From CAYRUP01 sp964489265 (GTDB lineage Bacteria > Pseudomonadota > Gammaproteobacteria > DSM-16500), in NCBI GenBank assembly GCA_964489265.1, contig CAZAXX010000005.1:1-58996 (forward strand): DNA of 58,996 nt, in the 5' to 3' direction. Positions 33,285 to 41,921 of this stretch are shown here, in pieces. The notes under the pieces are model-generated. The model had not been told where the DNA came from and did not search any database. It saw nothing but the letters and a program-made list of their open reading frames with translations. The translations under genes were made by a program, and so were the position numbers. How positions within the stretch are numbered: the first letter of the stretch is position 1; every line of letters starts with the position of its first letter.

Positions 33285-34880
33285 TTATTGACTATCTTGC
33301 TTTTCAGTTATCGCTTTCTCAAGAAAAGTAATCCATTCTTCTGTTTCTTTGGAGGTAGCATCCAAAGATAAAGCATGTTTGAAATTTTCCAGTGCCTTAT
33401 CATTTTTTTCCAAATGATGCTGACAAAGCGCCAAGTTATAAAATAACCCAAATTGCTCGCCAACATAGGGATTTGCCAGGAGATAATATTTTTCTGCTTC
33501 ATCGTAACGTTTGATCGCATGGAAAAACACGCCAATTTCAAACAAAATACATTCTGTTTTAGGCATGTGATAATAATTCGCTGCCATCTTCGGCATATTT
33601 TGCGCCATGAATTGAATGGTATCACTGTCCGATTGATCAATTAAGGATGCAACCCGGCCAGTCAATTTTAAATAAATGTGTGGATCCCAACCGGCTAATT
33701 GCATATGCGACGCAATAGTTTCTAATGCACATTCCTGGAATGAATCACTCATGCGTCTGTGTAATGTGAAATAGTCGCTAGGACTGAAACCTTCGACCCA
33801 TTCATTAATGGCTAATGCAGTTTCTGGCATTTCATTAAATGTAAACCCACTAGCAAATACGGAAGTTTTAATACCTTTGCGTGGAGTTTGTAAAAATGAA
33901 TCGCCGCCGGAATTTTTAAAGTAACTACCAATGGCGTGGAAATTTACCATCATAGAAAAACTGCCATGGAATGAAATAGATGGGTGGCCTAAATGATCCA
34001 ATGATTCTACCGTGCTGTAACCTTTATCGGTTGAGATAACGAACAATTTATTGTTGGATAATTTCTTTAAGAATTTTATTGCGTGAAATGATCCAATTGG
34101 AAATAAGAAGCTGGTTTCTTTCAGCGATTTTTTGTATTCATCTAAAATGCTATCCAGATGCGGATCACCGTAATAGGCGCTCTTAATTTCATGCACACTA
34201 TAATCAACCGAAATCTTTTCCATATTAACCGGACGGTTGTTTTCCATATTTTTTTCATCTGTGGAAAGACTTAAAAGCAATTCATAAAGTTTCCCTTCAT
34301 GCACTGCAAAAGAATCATGTGAAATCGTATCAAAAATATAATTAGCAAATAATGTGAGTGGGTTGACCAGAACTTCTGGTGTTAAACGGATATTTTGTTT
34401 TACTAATGTAATAGGCCGTTCTGCTTCCATGTCATACATGGCAAAATCAATCAAACCTTGTTGTATAAATGGTTTTAATGCGGAATGTTCTTCCCAATAT
34501 TGGATATTATGTTTGGTGAAATCGCTCATGATGTAGCAGATTTTGATGTCATGCATATGCATGCCTTGCAATAATTCCTGCAGGGTTTTTACGAAATAAT
34601 AACTGAAACGACCAGAGCCGGTTCCCAGTTCCATAATGTAAAACGGATGATTTTTTGCATCTGGATTTTTCGCTATCCAGTCACGAATAAAGGCAAGCAC
34701 TAATTGAGCATAGGTATTGGCAATAAATGGGTTGCTGGTAATATAAAAAGGAACTTGGTTGACCCATGCATTAATACCTTCTTTATCAAAATATTCGCGT
34801 TGCATGCGCCATAATGCGGATTGTGAAAAACGTTTGTGTTGTTCGATAACGACTTTTCTATCGGCTTGCTCTGGTTTCAC
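33285..34880 (-). CDS. SAM-dependent methyltransferase (MidA-like) with C-terminal TPR
   Basis: 531 residues with a GTG start at 34880, preceded by GAGGG. The first half has a class I methyltransferase glycine motif FYIMELGTGSGRFSYYFVKTL (about 77-97) followed by an acidic strand CYIMSDFTKHNIQYWEEH. The surroundings resemble the SAM-MT family that includes MidA (a complex I assembly methylase). The C-terminal 120 residues hold two or three TPR-like helix pairs (FFHAIKRYDEAEKYYLLANP, FYNLALCQHHLEKNDKALENF). No signal peptide. Function unknown; a protein methylase is a reasonable guess. Confidence 0.7.
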   Translation of the reverse strand: MKPEQADRKVVIEQHKRFSQSALWRMQREYFDKEGINAWVNQVPFYITSNPFIANTYAQLVLAFIRDWIAKNPDAKNHPFYIMELGTGSGRFSYYFVKTLQELLQGMHMHDIKICYIMSDFTKHNIQYWEEHSALKPFIQQGLIDFAMYDMEAERPITLVKQNIRLTPEVLVNPLTLFANYIFDTISHDSFAVHEGKLYELLLSLSTDEKNMENNRPVNMEKISVDYSVHEIKSAYYGDPHLDSILDEYKKSLKETSFLFPIGSFHAIKFLKKLSNNKLFVISTDKGYSTVESLDHLGHPSISFHGSFSMMVNFHAIGSYFKNSGGDSFLQTPRKGIKTSVFASGFTFNEMPETALAINEWVEGFSPSDYFTLHRRMSDSFQECALETIASHMQLAGWDPHIYLKLTGRVASLIDQSDSDTIQFMAQNMPKMAANYYHMPKTECILFEIGVFFHAIKRYDEAEKYYLLANPYVGEQFGLFYNLALCQHHLEKNDKALENFKHALSLDATSKETEEWITFLEKAITEKQDSQ

Positions 34881-34986
34881 TGAAGTACCCTCATCTTCTG
34901 TAATTTTTGATTATTACCCTTAATTGCTTGGAGAAAGCTTAAGGGCAGATTCTAGCTATTATAATACAGGATACCGTGGATAAAAA

Positions 34987-35019
34987 ATTAATATTTCCTT
35001 AAGCTTCAATTGTTACATT
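34987..35019 (+). promoter_or_regulatory. PmrA box and -10 element of the 649-residue coiled-coil gene
   Basis: ATTAATATT-TC-CTTAAGCTT (34987-35006) matches the PmrA consensus at most positions, including both TTAA cores at 11-bp spacing. Seven nt later comes TACATT (35014-35019) as -10. Same geometry as at 25181-25213. Confidence 0.65.
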
Positions 35020-35047
35020 CGAATGCATACGTCAGGGAGGTGTTAAT

Positions 35048-36997
35048 ATGCTACATCAGCAGACAACAACGGAAGTTGGTTCAAGTGCGGAGCAATTAAC
35101 AAGTCCGGTGAATGAGCATTTGCTGACGTCGCTAGACAATTTGCATAAAGCGCTACAAATCGCGTTGGACAAACATGCAATTTTATCCTTGTATAATTGG
35201 TTGTATGATGCAACTTTATCGTTTATCAAAAGTGCTGCATGTGCGATTGATGAAGATCAACATGTTTTAAATTACATTACTGTTGTAATTGAAGATTTGG
35301 GCGGAAAATTGTCCCAGCCTCAATATAAACATATCACATCAAGAAAAAGAAATTTGCTGGATCAACTTGTTGAATTGTATAAAGCAATTATGCAAGTCTG
35401 TGTGCGTGCTGGAAGAAATTCAATTTTGACTCAGGATGATATCAGTACTACAGCGATTGTCTCAATCAGTAATCAAATTGAACTTCTTCTGTCTCGCATC
35501 GAGAGCAGTAAAGAAGACATAGCTGAACAGCAAGAAAGAATAAAGACTGCTTTGACACAGTTCACACCAGCAAGAGCATTAGAAAACCATCCTGGGTTGA
35601 GTGACTATCGACTTGCACTCACAAGACAGCTAACTTCTCTTACTGATACGTTTCATTCAACTCAATTCGAAGTTCAAGATGAAAAAGAAAAACCTGCAGA
35701 GTTAATCGATAAAATTCAAGCTGAAATTGCGCGCGTGAGAGCGCTTTCCCTTGACGTAGCCGATAGTGAAACTGATTTATTAGCAAATTCGCAAGCGAAA
35801 AACCGCATAGATCATCAATTCGAATACCTTCGTCAAAGTGAACGTACTCATGCGAATTTGTTGACAGTGAATATAGATGTTGAAGCAAAAAAAGCAGAAA
35901 CAATCACAGCGGATTTAGCAAGACAGAAACAAATGATTGAAACACTCAGTGAAAGAAAAAGCCATCACACGGATGATCTGGGAAAAAATTTAGATACATT
36001 TGCAAATACAGCTAAAGCACAAGGCCATTCTGGACCATGGCATTCTGAAGAAAATGACGGTGTGCAAGGAGCATTAGCTAGTTTGAGACTGACACTCAGA
36101 TTTGTTGAATCAATGTCATTTAGTGTACGAGATGAGTTAGTGTTAAGAAAAAGAGAGCTGCAGTCGCAAATCCATACTATCAATGGCAAGGTGCAGGATC
36201 TGAAAGAAAGTCAAAATGATGCAAAAGAAAGTCAAGCAGAAACCAAGCGACTGGACGCTGAGTATGTTGCCAAACAAAAACAAGTGGCACACGCAATGCC
36301 CGCAATATTTGCTAAACAAAAACAAACGGAAAAACGTTTAGCAGAAGCACTATTAAATAAAGCAAAATCAGTCTATTTTCTGCAGTTAGAGATGCGAAAA
36401 AAACACTACAGAGAAAAAATAAATGAAAATGAGCATTATAAATTTAAGTTACCATCACCAAAACCATTTGCTTATTTTACTGGGTTAAGTGGTATCGGCA
36501 TATTAGGTACAACCACACTCGCGGTTGCGGGATTTGCTTTTAAGGTAGCTGCACTTGCTTTTATTGTAAGTAATCCAGCTGGCTGGATAACAGGACTTGC
36601 AGTGGGCACAGCTGCATTACTGGCATCAGCGAGTGTGTTTGGAACAAAAAGTTATAACCGGTATAAGAAAAATAAATTATTGAATCAGTTTGAAACCTAT
36701 GAAAAAGAGGCTTTATTTAAACAAAATCAAACCTTAAAGGAACAAAAAATCGAAACAACAACGCGTCATTTAATGATGCGACATGGAATAAAAATTAAGC
36801 CAGATGCTGTCGCGTCAACCCAGGGGGACGCGGCTTGTTATATAGTTGGCAAAGAATCCGAACAAGTCCAACTTTTTTTGAATGTAGCTAGAAAGGAACT
36901 TTTCTTCAAATCAGGGCATCGCGCTATTACTGTTGCAAAAGAGGCTACGGAGTTTCGTGCGCAAGTCAAATGTTATAGCGCTGCAGGCGTACTGTAA
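35048..36997 (+). CDS. Coiled-coil protein with C-terminal membrane hairpin, PmrA-box associated
   Basis: 649 residues, no recognised family. Residues about 20-470 are mostly helical, with long coiled coils (for example 145-180, 215-310 and 365-440). Two adjacent hydrophobic segments at about 480-540 (FTGLSGIGILGTTTLAVAGFAF and ALAFIVSNPAGWITGLAVGTAALLAS) could form a membrane hairpin. A charged C-terminal domain of about 100 residues follows. The ribosome site GGGAGG is strong. The PmrA-box promoter, absence of a signal peptide, and coiled-coil-plus-membrane layout resemble Dot/Icm effectors that act on host membranes; this role is inferred. Confidence 0.75.
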   Translation: MLHQQTTTEVGSSAEQLTSPVNEHLLTSLDNLHKALQIALDKHAILSLYNWLYDATLSFIKSAACAIDEDQHVLNYITVVIEDLGGKLSQPQYKHITSRKRNLLDQLVELYKAIMQVCVRAGRNSILTQDDISTTAIVSISNQIELLLSRIESSKEDIAEQQERIKTALTQFTPARALENHPGLSDYRLALTRQLTSLTDTFHSTQFEVQDEKEKPAELIDKIQAEIARVRALSLDVADSETDLLANSQAKNRIDHQFEYLRQSERTHANLLTVNIDVEAKKAETITADLARQKQMIETLSERKSHHTDDLGKNLDTFANTAKAQGHSGPWHSEENDGVQGALASLRLTLRFVESMSFSVRDELVLRKRELQSQIHTINGKVQDLKESQNDAKESQAETKRLDAEYVAKQKQVAHAMPAIFAKQKQTEKRLAEALLNKAKSVYFLQLEMRKKHYREKINENEHYKFKLPSPKPFAYFTGLSGIGILGTTTLAVAGFAFKVAALAFIVSNPAGWITGLAVGTAALLASASVFGTKSYNRYKKNKLLNQFETYEKEALFKQNQTLKEQKIETTTRHLMMRHGIKIKPDAVASTQGDAACYIVGKESEQVQLFLNVARKELFFKSGHRAITVAKEATEFRAQVKCYSAAGVL

Positions 36998-37016
36998 ATG
37001 GATCGCAATGACAATA

Positions 37017-37517
37017 TTATTTTTTCTCAGGTTGCGGTTTCGGTGCTGGCGTCACGATAGGGACAAATATTCCAGTATCTTTATATATATCTTGCATTAA
37101 TTGCTGCATACCATTTTGAAAAATAATTCGTTGCGTCTCAATTTGTTTTTGCAATCTTTGTTGTTGCTCGGCCGTTAATTCAGATCCGCCAAATTTTAAA
37201 ATAAGTGATTCTGGTTGATTGACACCATTTGTGATTTGCTGAGAAAAACTAAATCCGGTTGAGACTGCTCCTGCTTTAGCAAGCTCACTTGATTTGACCC
37301 AGCCAACATTGCCATTGCGCGGATCACCAATTTTTACCCATTCACTTTTATCGGGAGTGTAGATAGGTACGATACCCTGAGCAGGATCAATAGTTGCAAC
37401 GATTTTTGCATCGGTTTTAGGTTGTTCATAAAGGTTAATATTTTTTGCAAGTGAAACGGATGCAGTCAATAGTGCAGAGATAAAAAGCGCGCTCATGGAA
37501 AAAAATCGGTGTAACAT
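37017..37517 (-). CDS. Periplasmic SH3-domain protein
   Basis: 166 residues. Signal peptide MLHRFFSMSALFISALLTASVSLA, then a bacterial SH3 (SH3b) domain at about 25-82 (INLYEQPKTDAKIVATIDPAQGIVPIY..WVKIGDPRNGNVGWVKSSEL). A Gln-rich helix (LTAEQQQRLQKQIETQRIIFQNGMQQLMQ) and a Pro/Lys tail follow. Similar proteins are found in envelope or peptidoglycan contexts; the precise role is unknown. Convergent with the upstream coiled-coil gene, 19 bp apart. Confidence 0.75.
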   Translation of the reverse strand: MLHRFFSMSALFISALLTASVSLAKNINLYEQPKTDAKIVATIDPAQGIVPIYTPDKSEWVKIGDPRNGNVGWVKSSELAKAGAVSTGFSFSQQITNGVNQPESLILKFGGSELTAEQQQRLQKQIETQRIIFQNGMQQLMQDIYKDTGIFVPIVTPAPKPQPEKK

Positions 37518-37701
37518 ATTTACTTACCCCCCAAAGAAAATAGCATCATATACTATAAATTTAGGTCTTTTTTGGAAAAATTCAAGCACGAGATAACATA
37601 TTGAATCTTTGGGAAAATAACCATACGACAAGAAAGCTTGATATAATGATAAGCGAGCATTACAGTTAGAAAATAAGGAATATTAGCTACTGGAGTTAAT
37701 T

Positions 37702-40302
37702 ATGCTGAATAGGATGACATTATCGTTAGTTGCGGGAATATTAAGTATTTGTTTAGGCTTGGTTGTGATGTATGGATGGTACGCCCATATTACGGCTTTA
37801 ATTACGATACTCCCAGGCTATAAAAATATTGTTTTTAATTCAGCTTTAGGTTTTTTCCTGGCAGGTATCGCTCTACTTGTCCCAGGTTCAAAACCAACGT
37901 TACAAAAAAATGTGTTTTTTGTTGTTGGACTGTTATTAACGATACTTTCTGTCGCAACCCTCATTCAAAATATCGCTGGTGTTTCATTTGGAATTGATGA
38001 TTTTTTTGTGACGAGCTGGTTAATAGACCAAAACCCTCATCCAGGTCGAATGGGAGACAATAGTTCGTTGGCATTTTTGTTTTCTGGATTATCGTTAATT
38101 TTACTTCCATTTACGCATAGAAAAACAGCGGCTGCATTTGCGCAAGTATTTATTTTTAGTTCACTTATTTTAGGTTTTTCTGCATTAACAGGTTACCTCG
38201 TGCACATGGAAAATTTATATAACTGGACATCGCATGCGTACATGTCATTGCAAACGTCAATCGGTAACACCATCGTCGGTTTAGGTTTGTGGTCAGTTTG
38301 GAATAAAAAAGTAAACTATGAAGAATTATCGCCAGAAAAAGAAGAAAAAAGAATATTCTCCCTCACTGCAACAATTATGTTTTGTGTCGCATTATTAAGT
38401 GGTGCCATCGTATTAAGAGTTTTTCCGCGCTTAGATGAAGGATTTTTTGCAATTCATAATGAAGTCGAGCCTGCTATTTTAATTGCTGCATTAGTAGGAA
38501 TGAGCGTACTACTTTGGCAATTGTTTCCTTTCATCAAACAAATTTTGCGTTCAGAAAAAAAATTAATTTCTGCAAATGCACTGATTAAAGAAAGCGAAAA
38601 TCGCTTCCGATCTGCGTTCGATCATGCAGCCATTGGTATGGCGCTTATTTCAATTCAGGGAAAATTTATTCGAGTGAATCAATCCTTGGGTGATATTTTA
38701 GGTTATACCGAAAAAGAATTATTGATCGTGAATACAGATCAAATCATGCATATGGACGATTTAAAAAATAACAAAAAAGTAATTAGCGATATGTTAGATG
38801 GACTCACAAAAATATATAAAGCGGAGCAACGTTATTATCACAAAAGCGGTGAAATCGTTTGGGTCTCTGTCAGTATGTCTCTGGTCTGTGATACGAAAAA
38901 TGAACCACTGTATTTTATTTCGCAGTTACAAAATATAACAGCAGAGAAAAAAGCAGAAGCGCGATTACGTCATTTAGCTTATCACGATACCTTGACTGGA
39001 TTATTTAACCGTAACAGTCTAGAACAAAAAATGCAGGAAGTGTTGTCACATGCCAGACGTAATGAAACTGGTTTTTCTGTTATTTTTCTCGATCTAGATC
39101 GTTTTAAAAATATTAATGACACAATTGGCCATGATGCAGGTGATATGTTACTGCAAATAGTGAGTCAACGTTTAAAAAATACGGTACGCACAACGGATGC
39201 AATTGCACGTGTAGGTGGAGATGAATTTGTAATTTTGTTGACGGAGTTAAACAAAGTCGATCTCATCACAAATATTGTGCGAAAAATTATTGCTAATCTG
39301 CAGCAACGAATCGTGATCAAAGGACATGAAATTTATACCACGACCAGTATCGGTGTGAGTGTTTATCCTTATGATGGAACGGATGTGCAAATACTCATGA
39401 AAAATTCAGATTTAGCGCTTTATCGCGCGAAAGAATTAGGTCGTAATAATTATCAATTTTGTACGCCAGAAATGACAGCGAAAGCGCAGCAAAAAATGGC
39501 ACGCCAAAATGCAATAATTCAAGCGATGGTGAAAAATGAATTTGAACTTTTTTATCAGCCCAAGCTTGATTTAACAAGTCAAACTATCTCAGGCGTTGAA
39601 GCGTTGTTGCGTTGGAATAATGCTGAATATAGTAATATCAATGCGAGTGAAATTATTCATCTTGCAGAAGAAACGGGATTTATCATTGCATTAAACGAAT
39701 GGGTTTTAAAAACAGCGTGTGAGCAAGTGGCTGCCTGGCATGAAATTGGCTTTTCTCGCTTGTCACTTTCAGTCAATATGTCAGTGCGTCAATTTAAACA
39801 AGCTAATTTTATTGAGAGCTTGATGAATATGCTAGAAAAAACAGAATATCCAGCAGATTGCTTGGAACTTGAAATTACTGAAACATTAATAATGCAAGAT
39901 CCTGAATATATTTTAGTGACGTTACATCAATTGAAAGAAAAAGGCATTTGTATTGCAATTGATGACTTTGGTACAGGCTATTCATCACTGGATTATTTGC
40001 GCCGTTTTTCTGTGGATAAAATTAAAATTGACAGAAAATTTATTCAAACTATTTCGACCGACTCAGCAAGCACATCGATTGTGAGTGCAATGATTGCAAT
40101 GGCAAATAAATTAGGAATCGATACAGTTGCAGAAGGTGTGGAAACACGTGAGCAATATGAATTTTTATTACGTGAAAAATGTACGGAAATGCAAGGCTAT
40201 TATCTCAGCCCGCCGATGGACGCAGATTCGATGATTAAGTTTTTGCAAAATCCAATGATGCAATCATTTTTGATGAGAACGTCTGAGAATGGTGGTGCTT
40301 AG
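37702..40302 (+). CDS. Membrane-bound PAS-GGDEF-EAL c-di-GMP enzyme
   Basis: 866 residues. The N-terminal about 285 residues hold seven or eight hydrophobic segments (MASE-like sensor). A PAS domain lies at about 300-410 (ENRFRSAFDHAAIGMALISIQGKFIRVNQSL, PAC end VCDTKNEPLYFISQLQNITAEKKAE). The GGDEF domain has RVGGDEFVILL (505-509) and an I-site RTTD five residues before it. The EAL domain has GVEALLRW (633-635), ELEITETLIM, and DDFGTGYSSLDYL, all catalytic landmarks intact. Could both make and degrade c-di-GMP under control of a membrane signal. -10-like TATAAT lies about 50 bp upstream. Confidence 0.92.
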   Translation: MLNRMTLSLVAGILSICLGLVVMYGWYAHITALITILPGYKNIVFNSALGFFLAGIALLVPGSKPTLQKNVFFVVGLLLTILSVATLIQNIAGVSFGIDDFFVTSWLIDQNPHPGRMGDNSSLAFLFSGLSLILLPFTHRKTAAAFAQVFIFSSLILGFSALTGYLVHMENLYNWTSHAYMSLQTSIGNTIVGLGLWSVWNKKVNYEELSPEKEEKRIFSLTATIMFCVALLSGAIVLRVFPRLDEGFFAIHNEVEPAILIAALVGMSVLLWQLFPFIKQILRSEKKLISANALIKESENRFRSAFDHAAIGMALISIQGKFIRVNQSLGDILGYTEKELLIVNTDQIMHMDDLKNNKKVISDMLDGLTKIYKAEQRYYHKSGEIVWVSVSMSLVCDTKNEPLYFISQLQNITAEKKAEARLRHLAYHDTLTGLFNRNSLEQKMQEVLSHARRNETGFSVIFLDLDRFKNINDTIGHDAGDMLLQIVSQRLKNTVRTTDAIARVGGDEFVILLTELNKVDLITNIVRKIIANLQQRIVIKGHEIYTTTSIGVSVYPYDGTDVQILMKNSDLALYRAKELGRNNYQFCTPEMTAKAQQKMARQNAIIQAMVKNEFELFYQPKLDLTSQTISGVEALLRWNNAEYSNINASEIIHLAEETGFIIALNEWVLKTACEQVAAWHEIGFSRLSLSVNMSVRQFKQANFIESLMNMLEKTEYPADCLELEITETLIMQDPEYILVTLHQLKEKGICIAIDDFGTGYSSLDYLRRFSVDKIKIDRKFIQTISTDSASTSIVSAMIAMANKLGIDTVAEGVETREQYEFLLREKCTEMQGYYLSPPMDADSMIKFLQNPMMQSFLMRTSENGGA

Positions 40303-40320
40303 TTGGATGACAAGGATGGT

Positions 40321-41919
40321 TTATTGAGTCCTACTTCTTTTCATCCGGCAACTCGGCGCTAGAACAACAGCGGCCACCGCATTTTTTGCCATTTCCAATG
40401 CAATAAATGAAGCATAAGGACTTGGATATTTATGATTGTAAAAAGAGAAAGGTGCGATAACAAATAAATTATCGAGGATTTCTTTTTTACGATTGATAAG
40501 CTGACCTTGCTTTGTTATTTCGATCCCACCAAATCTTTTTGGCACCATCAATCCATTTTCTACAAGCTTACGTATCAACGGCGTTTGACAATTTGCATTT
40601 GCAACATCATAGCCGTAACCACTCGTATTAATAATATAATTAGCCTCTAGCGTTTGTTTATTGGTAAATTCAATAATAAACTTATCTTTATTTTCGTCAT
40701 AAACAATCGAGGAAAGACCCGAATGTTCTACAATCATGTCTCGATTGTAGAGTTCCAGCAAGAGACGAGCATTTAATGGCGTAATTCCAGTAAGAAATGA
40801 CATCATTGTTGTCAAGAATTGATTCGTAAATTCCGCTTTATCTTCTTCACACAATGCTTCCCATAATTTCTGAAAACAACCGCCTACATATAAATCAAAG
40901 AAAAATGATCGGGTTTGATCAATGTTACATATTTTTTCATCTGGCAATGGCTCTTGATCATATTTAGCAAGTTGATATTTTAGAACGTCTCGCGTATTGG
41001 GGGGCATCGCAAAATTGATTGGGCTTGTTACCGATTTACAATATGTATTCCAAAATAATACTCTACTTTCTGAAAGTGGCAGTGAATTAGGTGCTTTTGT
41101 TGCTAATGATTGAGATAATTCTTCTAATGGTTGTTTTTCACATTCATCACGATTTCCTTTTGTGGTGATGACGGATGTGTTTCTTGTCAGTGTATGAATT
41201 TTCCCTACATGATCTTGTTGATAAAATAATAATATAGCACGGTCGACATAAGATGCCTGAGCACCAATAAAATAGATTTCTTCGTCTCTCGGTATACGTT
41301 TAAATTCATGAGCGGGTGTAGTTGAAGTAAAATAATTTTTACAGCCATTTAAATGCATATATTTATCAGAAGGTGCATGTCCTAAACAAAGAAAAAGTGT
41401 ATCTGCAATGTGTGTTTGTGATTTTTCAGTTTTAATTTCCCAAGCAGCTGAATCTGTCGGTGATAAGTCAACGACTGAATCATAAATTATTTCAACCACG
41501 ACACCACATGATTTTGCTTTTTCTGCATGTAAAGTATATTGCGCTTTTAAATAATGACCGATTAACGCGCGCGGTACATACTCTATATCAATATTAGGAA
41601 ATTTATCCTCCCATTGGTCTTTATTTTCTTGCATCCACGCTGCAGCATTCTGACCATTCGGCGTCAATTTCATTTTTTCCGCTGCGTTATTTAACGTCCA
41701 AATATGAGGTGTATCCAGATGATAGGGTTCACCCGTGGCAAAATACTGAGGATTTTTTTCAATGATTTTAATTTTATAAGCAGCACCAGGCGCATTTTGT
41801 AATTTTTCTACTAACTGACAAAACACAGACATACCACTCAGTCCAGCACCAATGATAATAAAAACATGCTCTGCTTCTGAGGAAGGCTTTGTATGCGAAA
41901 ATAATTGTTGTGAATGCAT
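40321..41919 (-). CDS. FAD/NAD(P)-binding oxidoreductase-like protein
   Basis: 532 residues. N-terminal dinucleotide-binding motif VFIIIGAGLSGMSVFCQLVEKL, then IIEKNPQYFATGEPYHLDTPHIWTLNNAA, a GAQASYVDRAILLFY second Rossmann segment, and YIINTSGYGYDVAN near the end. This matches the FAD-NAD(P)-binding family (NAD_binding_9 type) found in several host-associated bacteria; the reaction is not known. It starts 2 bp after the acyl-activating enzyme stop, so the two form an operon and may act on the same acyl or carboxylate substrate. Confidence 0.72.
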   Translation of the reverse strand: MHSQQLFSHTKPSSEAEHVFIIIGAGLSGMSVFCQLVEKLQNAPGAAYKIKIIEKNPQYFATGEPYHLDTPHIWTLNNAAEKMKLTPNGQNAAAWMQENKDQWEDKFPNIDIEYVPRALIGHYLKAQYTLHAEKAKSCGVVVEIIYDSVVDLSPTDSAAWEIKTEKSQTHIADTLFLCLGHAPSDKYMHLNGCKNYFTSTTPAHEFKRIPRDEEIYFIGAQASYVDRAILLFYQQDHVGKIHTLTRNTSVITTKGNRDECEKQPLEELSQSLATKAPNSLPLSESRVLFWNTYCKSVTSPINFAMPPNTRDVLKYQLAKYDQEPLPDEKICNIDQTRSFFFDLYVGGCFQKLWEALCEEDKAEFTNQFLTTMMSFLTGITPLNARLLLELYNRDMIVEHSGLSSIVYDENKDKFIIEFTNKQTLEANYIINTSGYGYDVANANCQTPLIRKLVENGLMVPKRFGGIEITKQGQLINRKKEILDNLFVIAPFSFYNHKYPSPYASFIALEMAKNAVAAVVLAPSCRMKRSRTQ

Positions 41920-41921
41920 TT

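Noticed and set aside
34917..34945. CCCTTAA...TTAAGGG hairpin as terminator or PmrA site
   Set aside because: It lies upstream of both divergent starts, lacks a U-tract, and the TTAA cores are not at 11-bp spacing.
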